The translations under genes and the position numbers were made by a program. The notes under the pieces were generated by a model. The model searched no databases. It was not told the origin of the DNA and worked only from the letters and a program-made list of their open reading frames with translations. This document shows, piece by piece, positions 44,457 to 54,698 of a DNA stretch of 64,000 bases (position 1 is its first letter; the number at the start of each line of letters is the position of its first letter). Source of the DNA: Meconema thalassinum (taxonomy: Eukaryota > Arthropoda > Insecta > Orthoptera > Tettigoniidae); the NCBI GenBank assembly GCA_946902985.2, contig OX336388.2, forward strand, positions 131,132,346 to 131,196,345. The letters are read 5' to 3'.

Positions 44457-45038
44457 TCTATAGACCTACTAATAGAATAAAGCTGAAGAGTTAGTTTGTT
44501 TGTGTGTTTAAACGCGCTAATCTCTGGAACTACCAGTCGGATTCGAAAAATTATTTTCGTAGAATATATGATAGCCAGATTCAAAGGAATAGTTTAGGCT
44601 ATGTAGCATTAGGTGACATCTCTCAGGTAACCTTAAAGATTGATTTTTGTTCAGTAAGTAGGAAGAACAAGCGCTCCCGAACTGCTTCAATAATACCTAC
44701 GTATATTGTTGCCTGGCAATGAGGGCTGCATCACATCGCCCCTACCAGTGTTCTGGTACATAATTGCGAGCTGCTTATAAATTGCAGTCACGGGGAGTAA
44801 TGAGTGCAAAAAGATTTCTTATGCCCCTTAAAACAGTTATCATCATGACAATAGTATGCCTCTGTATAAGGGCGATGGTGTTGGTGCAGTATACTGAGGT
44901 TATCAGCTGCAATAAGCGCTGGTGCTTTCAAATTTACTTTCATTTATTCCGATCCTTATCCTTGAGCGCTCATAGTAGTATTCATTTTCATCCTTAAAAA
45001 AAATAAAAACACCGGGCGAAGCCGGGCACTACTGACAA
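44457..45038 (+). mobile_element. Non-autonomous Helitron copy Y
   Basis: Begins TCTATAG, followed by AATAAAGCTGAAGAGTTAG and GTTTGTTTG, and ends with the CCGGGCGAAGCCGGG hairpin and CACTACTGACAAG, where copy X has CTAG. It matches copy X along its length in the opposite orientation, and lies 31 kb away. Confidence 0.8.
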
Positions 45039-45334
45039 GAGTGTCCATAAAATTTCTTTTTCGAAAAGTATGCGAGATTTTTTCAGAATGAAATTATTAT
45101 TATTATTATTAAAATATACGAGGGGTCCTAGGTATTGTTTGGTGTAGGAAAGGCGGGATGTGTCCATCCCATCCCCAACTCAGCATGTGCAGAGCCGGAT
45201 CTAGGGAAGGGCGGGGATGGCGACCGCCCAGGGCCCCGCGGTCCGGGGTCCCCCGCACCATGGATTGTTTTAAATTTAATTGATTGATTAATTATACTTT
45301 TCAAACTAATTTATAAGTCATATTCTTTTTTCAG

Positions 45335-45422
45335 TGCAGCTAAGACCTCACGTGACGGTTTAGCAAGTTTAGATTTCAGTGAAATGATGGAAGACTTCAG
45401 CCGGGAAAAAGTCGCCAAGTAA
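45335..45422 (+). pseudogene. hAT/ZMYM-like transposase last exon, remnant
   Basis: A TATTCTTTTTTCAG acceptor precedes a frame reading AAKTSRDGLASLDFSEMMED then FSREKVAK and stop. The LDFSEMMEDFSREK segment resembles the C-terminal helix of hAT transposase dimerisation domains. It is very short, so this is a pattern-based suggestion. Confidence 0.4.
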
Positions 45423-45715
45423 TATTTAATAGTTAACATAATCTTCTTAAAGGTTTCTTTCCTATTATTAAAAAAATGTAACGTACTGTAGTGTATTCAA
45501 AATATTGTAACTATATTTTTATTTTATTATTATTACAAAACTATTCTCCATTTGATTTGATTTTTTAAATTTCCTATTGGTGTACACGAACTGTTTAAAT
45601 GCGTTGTGCCGTGAGCAGATCATAAAACGAACTGTTTAAAAGTTAGTTGAGGGCGCTAGTTGCGCCTATCGATCAGGATGGAGGTCGATACCGGCTGGTG
45701 CCGATCTCTCCAACA

Positions 45716-45724
45716 CTTCCCCTC
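45716..45724 (-). other. Copia polypurine tract and 3' LTR start
   Basis: GAGGGGAAG on the minus strand followed at once by TGTTGGAGAG. A purine tract abutting TG is the expected junction of internal region and 3' LTR. Confidence 0.6.
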
Positions 45725-45868
45725 GACCAACAGCCGGAGTCATCATGGTGCATGTGGTCTCAAGCCAAGGCTTTGAGCACATTTCTCGTGCTTGGGCCTT
45801 GACAATCCTTTTGTCAAAATGTCGGCAGGCATCTCATCCATTGGAGTGTACTCCACCGAAACTACCTT

Positions 45869-46525
45869 TTAGGCCACGGTATCTCGGACGAAATGGTTCT
45901 TCACTGGGACAACATCTATCGGTTTTCCGAAGTCTCTCAGGAGTTTCCTAATGTGTAGAGCTTCCTTGGTTGCTTCTGTCAAGGTCATGTATTCGGCCTC
46001 CGTCGACGACAGGGCCACAGTAGGCTGCTTCCTGGACACCCAACTCACTGCAGCGCCGCCTAGTGTGAACGCATAACCGGTGTACGATTTTCGATCCACC
46101 AGGCAGCTTCCCCAGTCAGCGTCCACGTACATCACCGCTGGACCGCTGGATTTGGAGTACATGAGGCCGAGATCACGTGTGTTAGCGAGGTATCGCAAGA
46201 CACGTTTTGCAGCCTTCCAGTGCTGCTGTTCGTGACAGTCGTTGAACTGCGAGAGAGAACTGACTGCATGGGGTATGTCCGGCCTCGTTCCCACTGACAG
46301 GTACATTAGAGCTCCTATCAACTGTCGGTAGGGGACGCTCTCCGCTTGTTCGCCAGGGTTCACGTCTTCCTTCTGCAGCTTCGTACCTGGATCAATGGGA
46401 GTGCTGACAGGCCTGCACTCTGCCATTCCGAATCTCTCCAGGACCTCGTCTATGTATCCTTTCTGGCTGAGTTTCATCTGGTTGGCGCTCCTCTCGAACT
46501 CCAGCCCCCGACAATACCGCACGTC
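45869..46525 (-). pseudogene. Copia pol, RNase H part
   Basis: Same frame as the RT part but separated from it by an in-frame TAG at about 46523-46525. Contains SVPYRQLIGALMYLSVGTRP, the RNase H start YVDADWGSCLVDRKS and SSTEAEYMTLTEA. The D, E and D residues of copia RNase H are intact. Confidence 0.9.
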
Positions 46526-46528
46526 CCC

Positions 46529-46954
46529 CTAGTCCTTGATCTCGAACTTGGTATTCAGATAGTCTCTCTCCACGTCGATCTTCTTGTCGTCTCGAGCCAT
46601 GATCATCATGTCGTCGACATAGGTGATTATATAAATCCTATCTTCGACCGGTCCGATGTGGTACATGTATGGATCTGCATCCGAGCGAGTCGCCTTGAGA
46701 TTTATCATCTCTTCCTCGAGACGGTGATACCAAGCGCGTCCTACCTGTCGCTGTCCGTACAACGCTTTGTTTAGTGAGCACACCATGTCACGATTGGTCA
46801 ACTTCTCCAGCATCTCATCTGCGGTCTTTCGCACAGTCTCGTCAACCGACTCGTCTTGAACGGTATGGGCAAGAACGTTCTCGAAGTGGTCCAGAGCCTC
46901 CATGAAGATTTGCTCCTCTACTTCTCCATTCAAGTACGCCGTCTTGACGTCTAG
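46529..46954 (-). pseudogene. Copia pol, RT palm
   Basis: LDVKTAYLNGEVEEQIFME, CSLNKALYGQRQVGRAWYHR and the catalytic IITYVDDMMIMA. A TAG at 46955-46957 separates it from the integrase part in the same frame. The YVDD box itself is preserved. Confidence 0.92.
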
Positions 46955-48565
46955 CTATCGGATCTTTAGATTATCTTGTACAGCTAACGCCACCGCAGTC
47001 CTTAATGTGCTCAGCCTTGCGACTGGAGCGAACGTGTCGTGAAACTCTATTCCTGGTCTCTGCGTGAAACCCCTCGCTACCACGCGCGCCTTCCGCTTGC
47101 TGATAGTGCTGTCAGGGTTAAACTTATTCCGGAGAACGAATCTGCTTCCTATCACACGTTGCCCCTTGGGACGGTCGACCAGCTTCCACGTATTGTTCCG
47201 AATCAGTGAAACTGCTTCTTCTGACATTGCTTCGATCCACGCAGGTGAGTCATCTCCGGAGATAGCCTGGGTCACTGGGATTTCAACGACGTCAGCCACT
47301 TCCCCTGGTCGATCACCGTAGTCCTTGCGGGGTCGCCCAGATTTTCCAGTTCTAATCAAACGAGGCCGTCCGCCTCTTCTCCTAGATGATGCCGCTTGTT
47401 GCTCATCGGATTGGATCTCCGGTTCAAGAAAGTAATCATAGGCAGGAAAGCCTATGAAGCCATCGGGGAATTCCCATTCAGCAACATCAGGTTGGTTTTC
47501 TGCCAGAACTTCGTCTCTCGATACCAGCTCGAACTCCAGTTCATGGATCGGATTCTCTGGTTCAATGCGTACTTTGTCCGGAGAGTCACGCGGGAACAGA
47601 TCATCGACTGATTTCTTAGGCACGGTCATCTCCTCACGAAAAACAACGTCTCTCGTGATCTCGATCTTCTTCGTTTCAGGAATCCAGATACGGTAAGTCT
47701 TCGACTGCTCCGAATATCCAACAAAAATTCCCTCTTTTGAGCGAGGGCTAAACTTCCCCTTGTTTGGGGTCTTCTCCAGGCAGAACACCTTGCTCCCAAA
47801 GTCCTTGAAATAGTGTGCAGTCGGAGTTCTGTCGAACCAGCGCTCAAATGGAATCTTCCCGTTTAGCTTTTTGGTTGGACATCGGTTCCTCAGATAATTT
47901 GCGGTGTTGATCGCCTCCGCCCAGAGTGTCATCGGTAGGCCAGATTGCAGGAGTAAACATTGTGCTGCCTCTTCAAGGGTCCGATTTTTCCTTATGGCCA
48001 CACCATTTTGTTCAGGCTTATATGGTGTTGTGAGACGGCGCTCGATTCCCTCAGATTTCAAGAAATCGTCAAATTCCCTGTTGACATATTCACGTCCATT
48101 GTCGGACTGTACGCACTTTATTTTCAGACCGTGCTGCTTCTCGACGAAAGCCTTGTACTCTCGGGACATTTGCAACGCCTCGCACTTCGTCTTCATAAAC
48201 CGTACCTCTGTCCATCTCGAGTAGTCGTCTGTAAATGTGATCATGTACTTGGATCCACCGTTCGACACAACACCCACAGGGCCACAAACGTATGTGTGAA
48301 TAATATCGAGCTTACCGGTCACACGATTTGACTCTTTCTGTAAAGGTATTCGAGTCATTTTGCATTTCATGCAAATGTCACACGTTAGATCTGCATATCT
48401 CCCTTTTAGTTGCACACCTCGAATGGATCCGCTCTTCACTGCCGTATCGAGATCACGAAAGTTGACGTGACCCATCCTTCGATGCCACAGCTGCGCCGCA
48501 TTCTCATCGCGCTTGTCTTCTGACACTGCGTTTCGACATTTTTCCAGTGTGGTGCCCTGTACGAG
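46955..48565 (-). pseudogene. Copia pol, integrase and RT fingers
   Basis: The zinc-binding HHCC region (LWHRRMGHVNF ... CDICMKCK) is followed by the DDE core. The first catalytic Asp is Tyr (IHTYVCGP), the second is kept (QSDNGREY), and the third, Glu, is Ile (QNGVAIRKN). The RT start has SRFVLRNKFNPDS and RKARVVARGFTQ. Two of three catalytic residues are therefore lost. It is joined to the upstream protease frame through a frameshift near 48560. Confidence 0.92.
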
Positions 48566-49176
48566 TAACCACGGTCTGTCATCTTCGAGACTGATAAGAG
48601 ATTAGTGCGGATCTCAGGAACGTGCAAAATCTCATTGAGAGTAGCGTTGCAAGTTTTAACGTCTACACTTGTTGCAATTTTTGCAGTTCCTCGGGCCTTT
48701 ATCTCTGCGGTTGCGCTGCTCGCTAACTTCAGCTTGCCAGTCTCGCCCTTGTCCATCTCTGTAAACACAGTCGCATCACCGCACAGATGAGACGTGCACC
48801 CACTGTTGAGACACCACAGGTTTTCGACGCTGCTCGTCGCGATCTGGCACGTATCAAGTTCCTCAACTGATAAGAGTGACGCGTCCGACAGCTGATTTTT
48901 GTTGACCTTAACATTGCAGTCCACTGCCTTATGTCCCTTGATTCCGCACTTCGAGCATTTGAACGGAAACGATTTCTCCTTGTCACTCTTACCACCGGAG
49001 TAGCCGTGGTTTTTGTTTTGAGGCTTCGACTGTGGTTTCCTTGAAGAACCTTTCTTCTTCACGTACATGGCGCCTTGATTTTCCATCGGTGTTGACGAGG
49101 CAACTCTGGCATCGTGTTCTTCGATTATCTTCGTACGTAGATTCTCAGGCTTCGATGGCAATTCTGAAATTTTCAA
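48566..49176 (-). pseudogene. Copia gag end and protease
   Basis: The CCHC zinc knuckle is intact (CSKCGIKGHKAVDC). The protease active-site block reads WCLNSGCTSHLCGDATVF; the catalytic Asp expected before SGCT is Asn. This adds a third inactivated enzyme to the element. Confidence 0.9.
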
Positions 49177-49660
49177 AACTTGCCGGCAAACTGTACAGCA
49201 ACATGATGGTAAGTTGGTCTGGGTTAATAACTACGTCCATGTCAGCCAACTTGTCGACACAGTCAAAGTAGTTGTTGAGGTGCTCATGGATGTCGCCACC
49301 TTCAGTCATCTTTTGCAAGGTTAGACTCTTCAACAACGTGGCCTTGCGAGCCGGCCCCTTCGACTGAAACGTATCCTCAAGTTTCTGCCATATCTCGCTT
49401 GATGACCTGCAGTTCTTCACCAACTTGAGCTGGCTTGGTCCGATGGACAGGATTAGGTCTGCCATGGCCTTTTCATCCCTAGTCGTCCACTCGGTCACTT
49501 GGGCTGCATTGTCCTCACCCGGCTCGGGTTTGACAATCTGGCGGTTGACATAACCCCACGCGTCATTCTTTATCAGAATGCCGCGCATTTGCATTTTCCA
49601 GGTGTTGTAATTATCGCGCCCTAAGGCCTCGATGCGCCCTACACCGTTTGAATTAATTGT
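49145..49660 (-). pseudogene. Copia gag (UBN2-type) N-terminal half
   Basis: MRGILIKNDAWGYVN, SSSEIWQKLEDTFQSKGPAR and YSLPASFENFRIAIEA are typical of copia gag. The open frame continues upstream of the first ATG (49594) through GRDNYNTWK to about 49660, so the real gag was longer and its start codon seems lost. A frameshift near 49150-49176 separates it from the zinc-knuckle frame. Confidence 0.88.
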
Positions 49661-49672
49661 CTCACTTCAATC

Positions 49673-49967
49673 GTGCCGCGTGTTAATGTCCAGAACACTC
49701 ACGATTGTTCACAATAAATTTGCTGTGCCACGTGTTATTGTTTGAACACTCACAACCGACCCTACACTTTGCGTCGCGTGCTATTGTCCGGAACACTTGC
49801 AAATAGGACTACGGAATTTCGTGTCGTGCGCGTTTGTACACAACTCGCACGTTAAGCACGTTTTCTTGCGTCACATGTTATAGTCCAAAACACTCGCAAT
49901 AAGCCAAAATTCGCGTCGCGTGTTATTGTCCAAACACTCGCGATTGGCTTTTTCACTGTTCACTCAC
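49673..49967 (-). repeat. ~49-bp tandem repeats in the copia leader
   Basis: About six degenerate units containing GCGTGTTATTGTCC then AACACTCGC (for example near 49677, 49726, 49775 and 49918). They lie between the PBS and gag. Confidence 0.75.
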
Positions 49968-50140
49968 GATCAAGCAGATAATATTCGAGAAAAAGGCGTT
50001 TGTTCCTTCTCGCTTTGTCGATGTCCAGAAGTTTCTCGAGAGAGCAAGATGTCTGCCGATTCAACGCGTTCTTCTCTTTGTGTGTCCGCTTGATCCCGTT
50101 GTTTCCAGTTTTCAGTTAATTTAAATCTGAGCCAATCGTT

Positions 50141-50154
50141 CTGGGTCCATAACC
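50141..50154 (-). other. Copia primer-binding site
   Basis: The minus strand has GGTTATGGACCCAG, differing at one base from GGTTATGGGCCCAG, the site complementary to the internal (anticodon-loop) part of initiator tRNA-Met used by copia. Confidence 0.8.
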
Positions 50155-50227
50155 TATTAGAGGTTTTAAAGCGGCAATGAAATGTAATGCTCGTTTAAAT
50201 GTAACTTTTTTACTGGACTGCAATTTT

Positions 50228-50332
50228 GCATACGTCCCCCTAATTTGCATTTTGTGACTGTTTTGAATCTAAATTACATTTTGTAAGTATTTTCTATCTA
50301 AATTGCATTTTGTAAATATTGTCAATTCAAAT
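50228..50332 (-). repeat. 29-bp minisatellite, second locus
   Basis: On the minus strand: TACAAAATGCAATTTAGATA, TACAAAATGTAATTTAGATT and a third partial unit. This is the same unit as the array at 17595-18180 but in the opposite orientation. Confidence 0.8.
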
Positions 50333-50650
50333 AACAGTACAGTAAGTATGTAGTTAGTTTTAGTTGTAAGTAGGTAGTTAGTTTGTCTATTAGATATATG
50401 TCATTGTTCTATTAGACTGTCGTGTGGGAGTGTGTCTGGTAGCAGTTGCATTGTTTATTAGTTATAGTTCATTGTTTCAGTAGACTGTGATGTGTGAGGG
50501 TGCATGTGAGTGTGCCTGGTGACAGACTGTTTTAGTGGTAGTATTTGTTGTTGGTGGAAATTTAGTATCTTTTTTGTTAGTAGAATATTGGTATTTAATT
50601 GTTAGTACGGTAGAAGGTTAGTATTTTTGTTAGTAGAATTGCTTTTACTT

Positions 50651-50681
50651 ATTCTGAAAGGGAGTAGCAGCCTTTCAGAAT
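50651..50681. repeat. 11-bp perfect hairpin
   Basis: ATTCTGAAAGG and CCTTTCAGAAT around a 9-nt loop, between the minisatellite and the RTE-like start. The surrounding 50335-50700 has repeated TAGTTAGTTT and GTGTG words and no gene. Confidence 0.7.
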
Positions 50682-50762
50682 AAATCAATTCTTTACTAGT
50701 CTTATAGACGGTTAAGATATTGATAATATAAGCCAAATAATGGCTACACTGCGTCCTGCTGC

Positions 50763-50805
50763 ACGGCTGAAAGCAACGGGAAACTACAGCCGTATGCTAT
50801 TCCCG
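50763..50805 (+). ncRNA. Predicted H-type pseudoknot in the LINE leader
   Basis: Stem 1 pairs ACGGCTG (50763-50769) with CAGCCGT (50787-50793), 7 bp. Stem 2 pairs CGGGAA (50777-50782), in the loop of stem 1, with TTCCCG (50800-50805), 6 bp. Loops are 7, 4 and 6 nt. This is a sequence-only prediction. Self-cleaving or translation-start structures are known in leaders of other LINEs, but I cannot assign a class. Confidence 0.5.
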
Positions 50806-50836
50806 AGGATATGCACCTCTCTATGCATAATTACAT

Positions 50837-53812
50837 GTGATGATGGCCTCCTCCCTTGTAAAATTTCAATCCGGAGGTAAACTAGTCCCCCGTTCGGATC
50901 TCCGGGTGGGGACTACTCGAGAGGGGGTTAACATCACAGAAGTGACAAAGAGGAAATCTGACATTCTACGGATCGGAGCGTGGAATGTTAGAAGTCTGCT
51001 AGGAAGTGGAAGGTTAGAAAACTTAGAAAGGGAAATGGATAGGTTGAGGTTGGATTTGGTTGGGATTAGTGAAATGCGCTGGCAGGAAGAACAGGACTTT
51101 TGGTCAGGAGACTATACGGTCATTAGCAGTAAATCAAACAATGGCCAAGCAGGGGTTGGCCTCATATTGAGTAGGAAACTTGGACAGCGGGTGGAATATT
51201 ATGAGCAATATAGTGAACGGATTATTGTAGCAAAAATCAATACTAAACCTACCTGCACCACAGTGGTACAAGTCTATATGCCTACCAGTCAAGCTTTATG
51301 ATGAGGATGTTGAAAAGGTCTACGAAGAAATAGATGAAATTCTGAGGTATATCAAGGGTGATGAAAATGTTATAGTAATGGGAGATTGGAATGCTGTGGT
51401 AGGAAAAGGGAGAGAAGAGAAGATAGTAGGAGATTTCGGATTAGGTGAAAGGAATGATCGAGGAAGCAGGCTGGTAGAATTCTGCACCGAGCATGAATTG
51501 GTCATAGCTAACACCTTATTCAATAACCACAATAGAAGAATATACACATGGATGAGACCAGGAGATACAGGGCGTTACCAAATCGACTTCATTATGGTCA
51601 AGCAGAGGTTTCGAAACCAGATTTTAGATTGTAAAACATATCCTGGTGCTGACATAAACTCTGACCACAATCTGGTTGTAATGAATTGCAGATTAAAGTT
51701 GAAGAAACTGAAGAAAAGTCAAAAGCCAAAAAGGTGGGCGATAGACAGACTGAAAGAGAAGGATGTAAACGAAAGATTCAAGAAGAGTATAAAGGAAGGA
51801 CTAATGAAAAACCCTAAACAAACTTCAATTGCAGACGAATGGGCACTTTTGAAGAATGAAATAACAAAATCCGCAGAAGAAAACATTGGTAGGAAAGAAA
51901 GAATAGGGAGAAAACCGTGGATCACTCAGGATATACTAGAATTGATGGATGAAAGGCGGAAACACAAGAATGTAAGAGATGAAAAGGGGAAAGCAGAATA
52001 CAGGCGTCTGAGAAATGAGGTTAACAAGAAGTGCAAGGAAGCGAAAGAAGAATGGTTGAAAGAGAAATGTGCAGGTATAGAAAATTGTCTGAAATTAGGA
52101 AAAGTAGACACAGCTTATCGAAGGATTAAGAATACTTTTGGGGAAAAGAAGACTAAGTGCTGTAATATTAAGGACACAAATGGAAAGCCTCTAACAGATA
52201 GGGAAGAAAAGGTTGAGAGATGGAAAGATTACATCGAGAGTTTGTATAAGGGAAAGGAGATTGAGAATCATGTAATGGAAAGGGAGGAGGAAATTGATGA
52301 GGATGCGAAAGGAGATTTAATATTGAGATCAGAATTTGATAGAGCTTTGGAAGACTTAAGCAGGAACAAAGCACCAGGCATAGATGATATACCGATTGAG
52401 TTGCTACGCTGCATAGGAGATGAAGGTCTGATCAGGTTATTTCACTTGGTGTGTAGGATTTATGAAACAGGTGAGGTACCCCCTGATTTCAAGAAGAATG
52501 TAATCATCCCTATACCAAAGAAAGTGGGAGCTGACAGATGTGAAGATTACCGTACAATCAGCTTGATTACTCATGCTTCAAAGATCTGTCTAGAATAATT
52601 TACAAGAGGATTGAAAGCCAGATAGAAACGGAGTTGGGTGAAGACCAGTTTGGTTTCAGGAGAAATGTAGGAACAAGGGAAGCTGTACTAAGTCTTAGGC
52701 TGATTTTGGAAGGTAGAATAAGGAAAGATAAGAGAACGTTCATGGCTTTTGTAGACTTAGAAAAGGCTTTTGATAATGTTGATTGGACTAAATTGTTTGA
52801 CATTTTGAAATCGATTGGAATAAAGTACAGGGATAGGAGGGTGATATACAATCTGTACAGAAACCAGACAGCAGTCATTCGAGTTGAAGGACATGAGAGA
52901 GAAGCTGGTATTCAGAAAGGTGTAAGGCAAGGCTGCAACTTATCACCCATACTTTTCAATCTTTACATTGAACAAGCAATGAAGGAAATTAGAGAAAAAA
53001 TTCAAGTGGGAGTGAAGATTCAAGGAGAAATAATTTCAACTCTGAGATTTGCTGATGACATCGTCATCTTGGCCGACAAGCCTGAGGATTTGAATGAGTT
53101 TTTGAAGGGTATGGACTCCGTCTTACGGAAAGAATTCATGATGAAAATTAATAAATGTAAAACAAAAATACTGGAATGCAGCCGAAATAAATCAGAAACC
53201 TCTATGGAGATCAAATTGGCAGGTGAAAAGCTGAAGGAAGTAGGAGACTTCTGTTACTTAGGAAGCAGAATAACCAGTGATGGACGAAGCAAAGAGGATA
53301 TAAAAAGTAGGTTGGCTCAGGCAAAGAAAGCATTTCTACAAAAAAGGAATCTGCTGACATCGAATATAGATTTAGGTATTAGGAAGTCATTTTTGAAAGC
53401 CTTTGTCTGGAGCGTGGCGCTCTATGGAAGTGAAACTTGGACTATTGGTGCAGCAGAAAAGAGGAGAATTGAAGCATTTGAAATGTGGTGTTACAGGAGA
53501 ATGATGAAGATCAGATGGGTAGATAAGGTTACAAACAAAGAGGTATTAAGACGAGTGGGAGAGGAGAGATGTTTCTGGCGACTGTTAATGAAGAGAAGAG
53601 ATAGGTTGGTAGGACACATACTAAGACACTCAGGAATAGCAAGCTTAGTTATGGAAGGAAGGGTCGAGGACAAAAACTGTAGGGGTAGACCAAGGTTAGA
53701 ATATGTTAAACAGATTGCCTCGGATGTAGGGTGTCGGAGCTATGTAGAGATGAAACGATTAGCTCAGGACAGGGAGGCATGGAGAGTTGCATCAAACCAG
53801 TCAAAAGACTGA
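50837..53812 (+). pseudogene. LINE endonuclease-reverse transcriptase, two frameshifts
   Basis: The APE-type endonuclease comes first: LRIGAWNVRSLLGSGRLEN, VGISEMRW, VIVMGDWNAVVGKG, and the late IDFIM and SDHNLVV motifs. RT follows: NKAPGIDDIPIELLR, VIIPIPKKVG, GFRRNVGTREA, AFVDLEKAFDNVDW, RQGCNLSPILFNLYI and the catalytic RFADDIVIL. The C-terminal block is LYGSETWTIGAAEKRRIEAF, FEMWCYRRMMKIRW and CRGRPRLEYVKQ. Breaks fall near 51295-51303 (frame change) and near 52590 (frame change); apart from these the reading frames are open. All catalytic residues I can check are intact, so the copy is young. Confidence 0.9.
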
Positions 53813-53895
53813 AGACTCAAACAACATTGGTGTGGGCCCCACCTTATCATATCGCCCATGGCCCCGCAAGGCCTGGATCTGCCACTGAGCATAGT

Positions 53896-54227
53896 CTATG
53901 TGTATCAAGCAGCGGCATGGTAGAACGAGGTTGTGACGTGTGAGAGCCAAGTGTGTGTGTGTATCAGCTGAGTCGCTCGTGCCCAGACTTGTTCCAGCTG
54001 TCTAGTCACCGGAACCGCCTGCATTGTATCGCGGCTCGTGTCTCGACTTGTATACCCTCCACTTTATACCTGCATTGAATCCGACTTGGGGAATAACGCC
54101 GTTACTAGCTTTCATTAGAAAATTACTTACTGTAATGAGTACCATGTTGCGACTTCCGGAAACATTTCGACATTTCGCATTTCACATCCCACAGACCACA
54201 AAAACACCGCCAGTTGAAAAGTGTATA
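53896..54227. other. Unannotated interval
   Basis: Sequence between the hAT shell and the foldback element. A short TG run is near 53952. Nothing else recognised. Confidence 0.4.
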
Positions 54228-54441
54228 CAGGGTGTCTTTTATGTACCTTTGGAGAATGATAGATCGTGTAGGGGACGGGTATAGAAGAAATTTGATATAG
54301 GGAACTTGGGGTCGGAGCGGCCTCCTTAATCCCTAAAATAAGTGTTGATTCGGGCCCTGCACCCTGTCAGTTGGGCAAGCTACCCAAGCCTCTATTACCT
54401 TTCTCAATCCTTTAACTCTCGGCAAGATTCATTTCACCATG

Positions 54442-54512
54442 TGGCGCTGGCGTAATGGATAGCGTTGCGGTGCGAAAGGTCGGTAGTCCCGGGTTCGATT
54501 CCGAACTTGGGC
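54442..54512 (+). other. tRNA-like unit, left arm
   Basis: TGGCGCTGGCGTAATGGATA (box A-like TGGCGTAATGG), then GGGTTCGATTCC (box B). In this arm the T-stem 3' side is CCGAAC, mismatched. No convincing acceptor stem is formed with the 5' end, so it is not a functional tRNA gene. Confidence 0.6.
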
Positions 54513-54627
54513 AAAATCTTTTTTTAAAATGTTATTTGTCGTATTTGCACTCTCTTCTCTGACGTAGCACCAGACTGTATCATGTGACTACAATACGACA
54601 AATAACATTAAAAAAAAGAAAGATTTT

Positions 54628-54698
54628 GCCCAAGCCCGGAATCGAACCCGGGACTATCGGCCTTTCGCACCGCAACGCTATCCATTACGCCAGCGCCA
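54628..54698 (-). other. tRNA-like unit, right arm
   Basis: The inverted copy; here CCCGG-GTTCGATT-CCGGG makes a perfect 5-bp T stem. Box A and box B spacing is about as in a tRNA. It faces the left-arm unit. Confidence 0.65.

Larger units (their letters stand above)
45715..50154 (-). mobile_element. Ty1/copia retrotransposon, decayed internal region
   Basis: On the minus strand the order is PBS (50154-50141), leader with a minisatellite, gag, protease, integrase, RT and RNase H, then a purine tract (45724-45716) next to TGTTGG, which should open the 3' LTR. The gene order is copia-type (integrase before RT). I cannot pair two LTRs: sequence beyond 50155 does not match sequence below 45715. 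At least two frameshifts and two in-frame stops are present. Confidence 0.85.
50740..53826 (+). mobile_element. RTE-like LINE, nearly full length
   Basis: A structured leader at about 50760-50810, one long coding region broken by two 1-base indels, and a 3' end CTGAAGACTCAAACAACA. A 3' fragment of the same family lies inverted at 56537-56727, which helps define the end. Inserted within the putative hAT shell. Confidence 0.85.
45190..53887. mobile_element. Putative hAT shell around copia and RTE-like elements
   Basis: CAGAGCCGGATCTAGG at the left and, inverted, CAGTGGCAGATCCAGG at the right match at 12 of 16 positions. Both are followed by GC-rich blocks with GGGGCC. Flanks are AGCATGTG and AGCATAGT, an imperfect 8-bp repeat. 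A hAT-like transposase end is inside (45335-45422). Less certain than the other elements. Confidence 0.5.

Noticed and set aside
46346..46774. 142-codon ORF antisense to copia
   Set aside because: A shadow of the copia pol frame on the other strand.
45715..50400. Complete copia with paired LTRs
   Set aside because: The PBS and purine tract are clear, but sequence beyond 50155 does not match sequence below 45715, so LTR pairing cannot be shown.
50335..50700. 5' LTR or a separate element
   Set aside because: There are repeated TAGTTAGTTT words and a hairpin, but no matching terminal sequence or target duplication was found.
54442..54512. Functional tRNA gene
   Set aside because: Box A and box B are present but no 7-bp acceptor stem forms and the T stem is broken in this arm.
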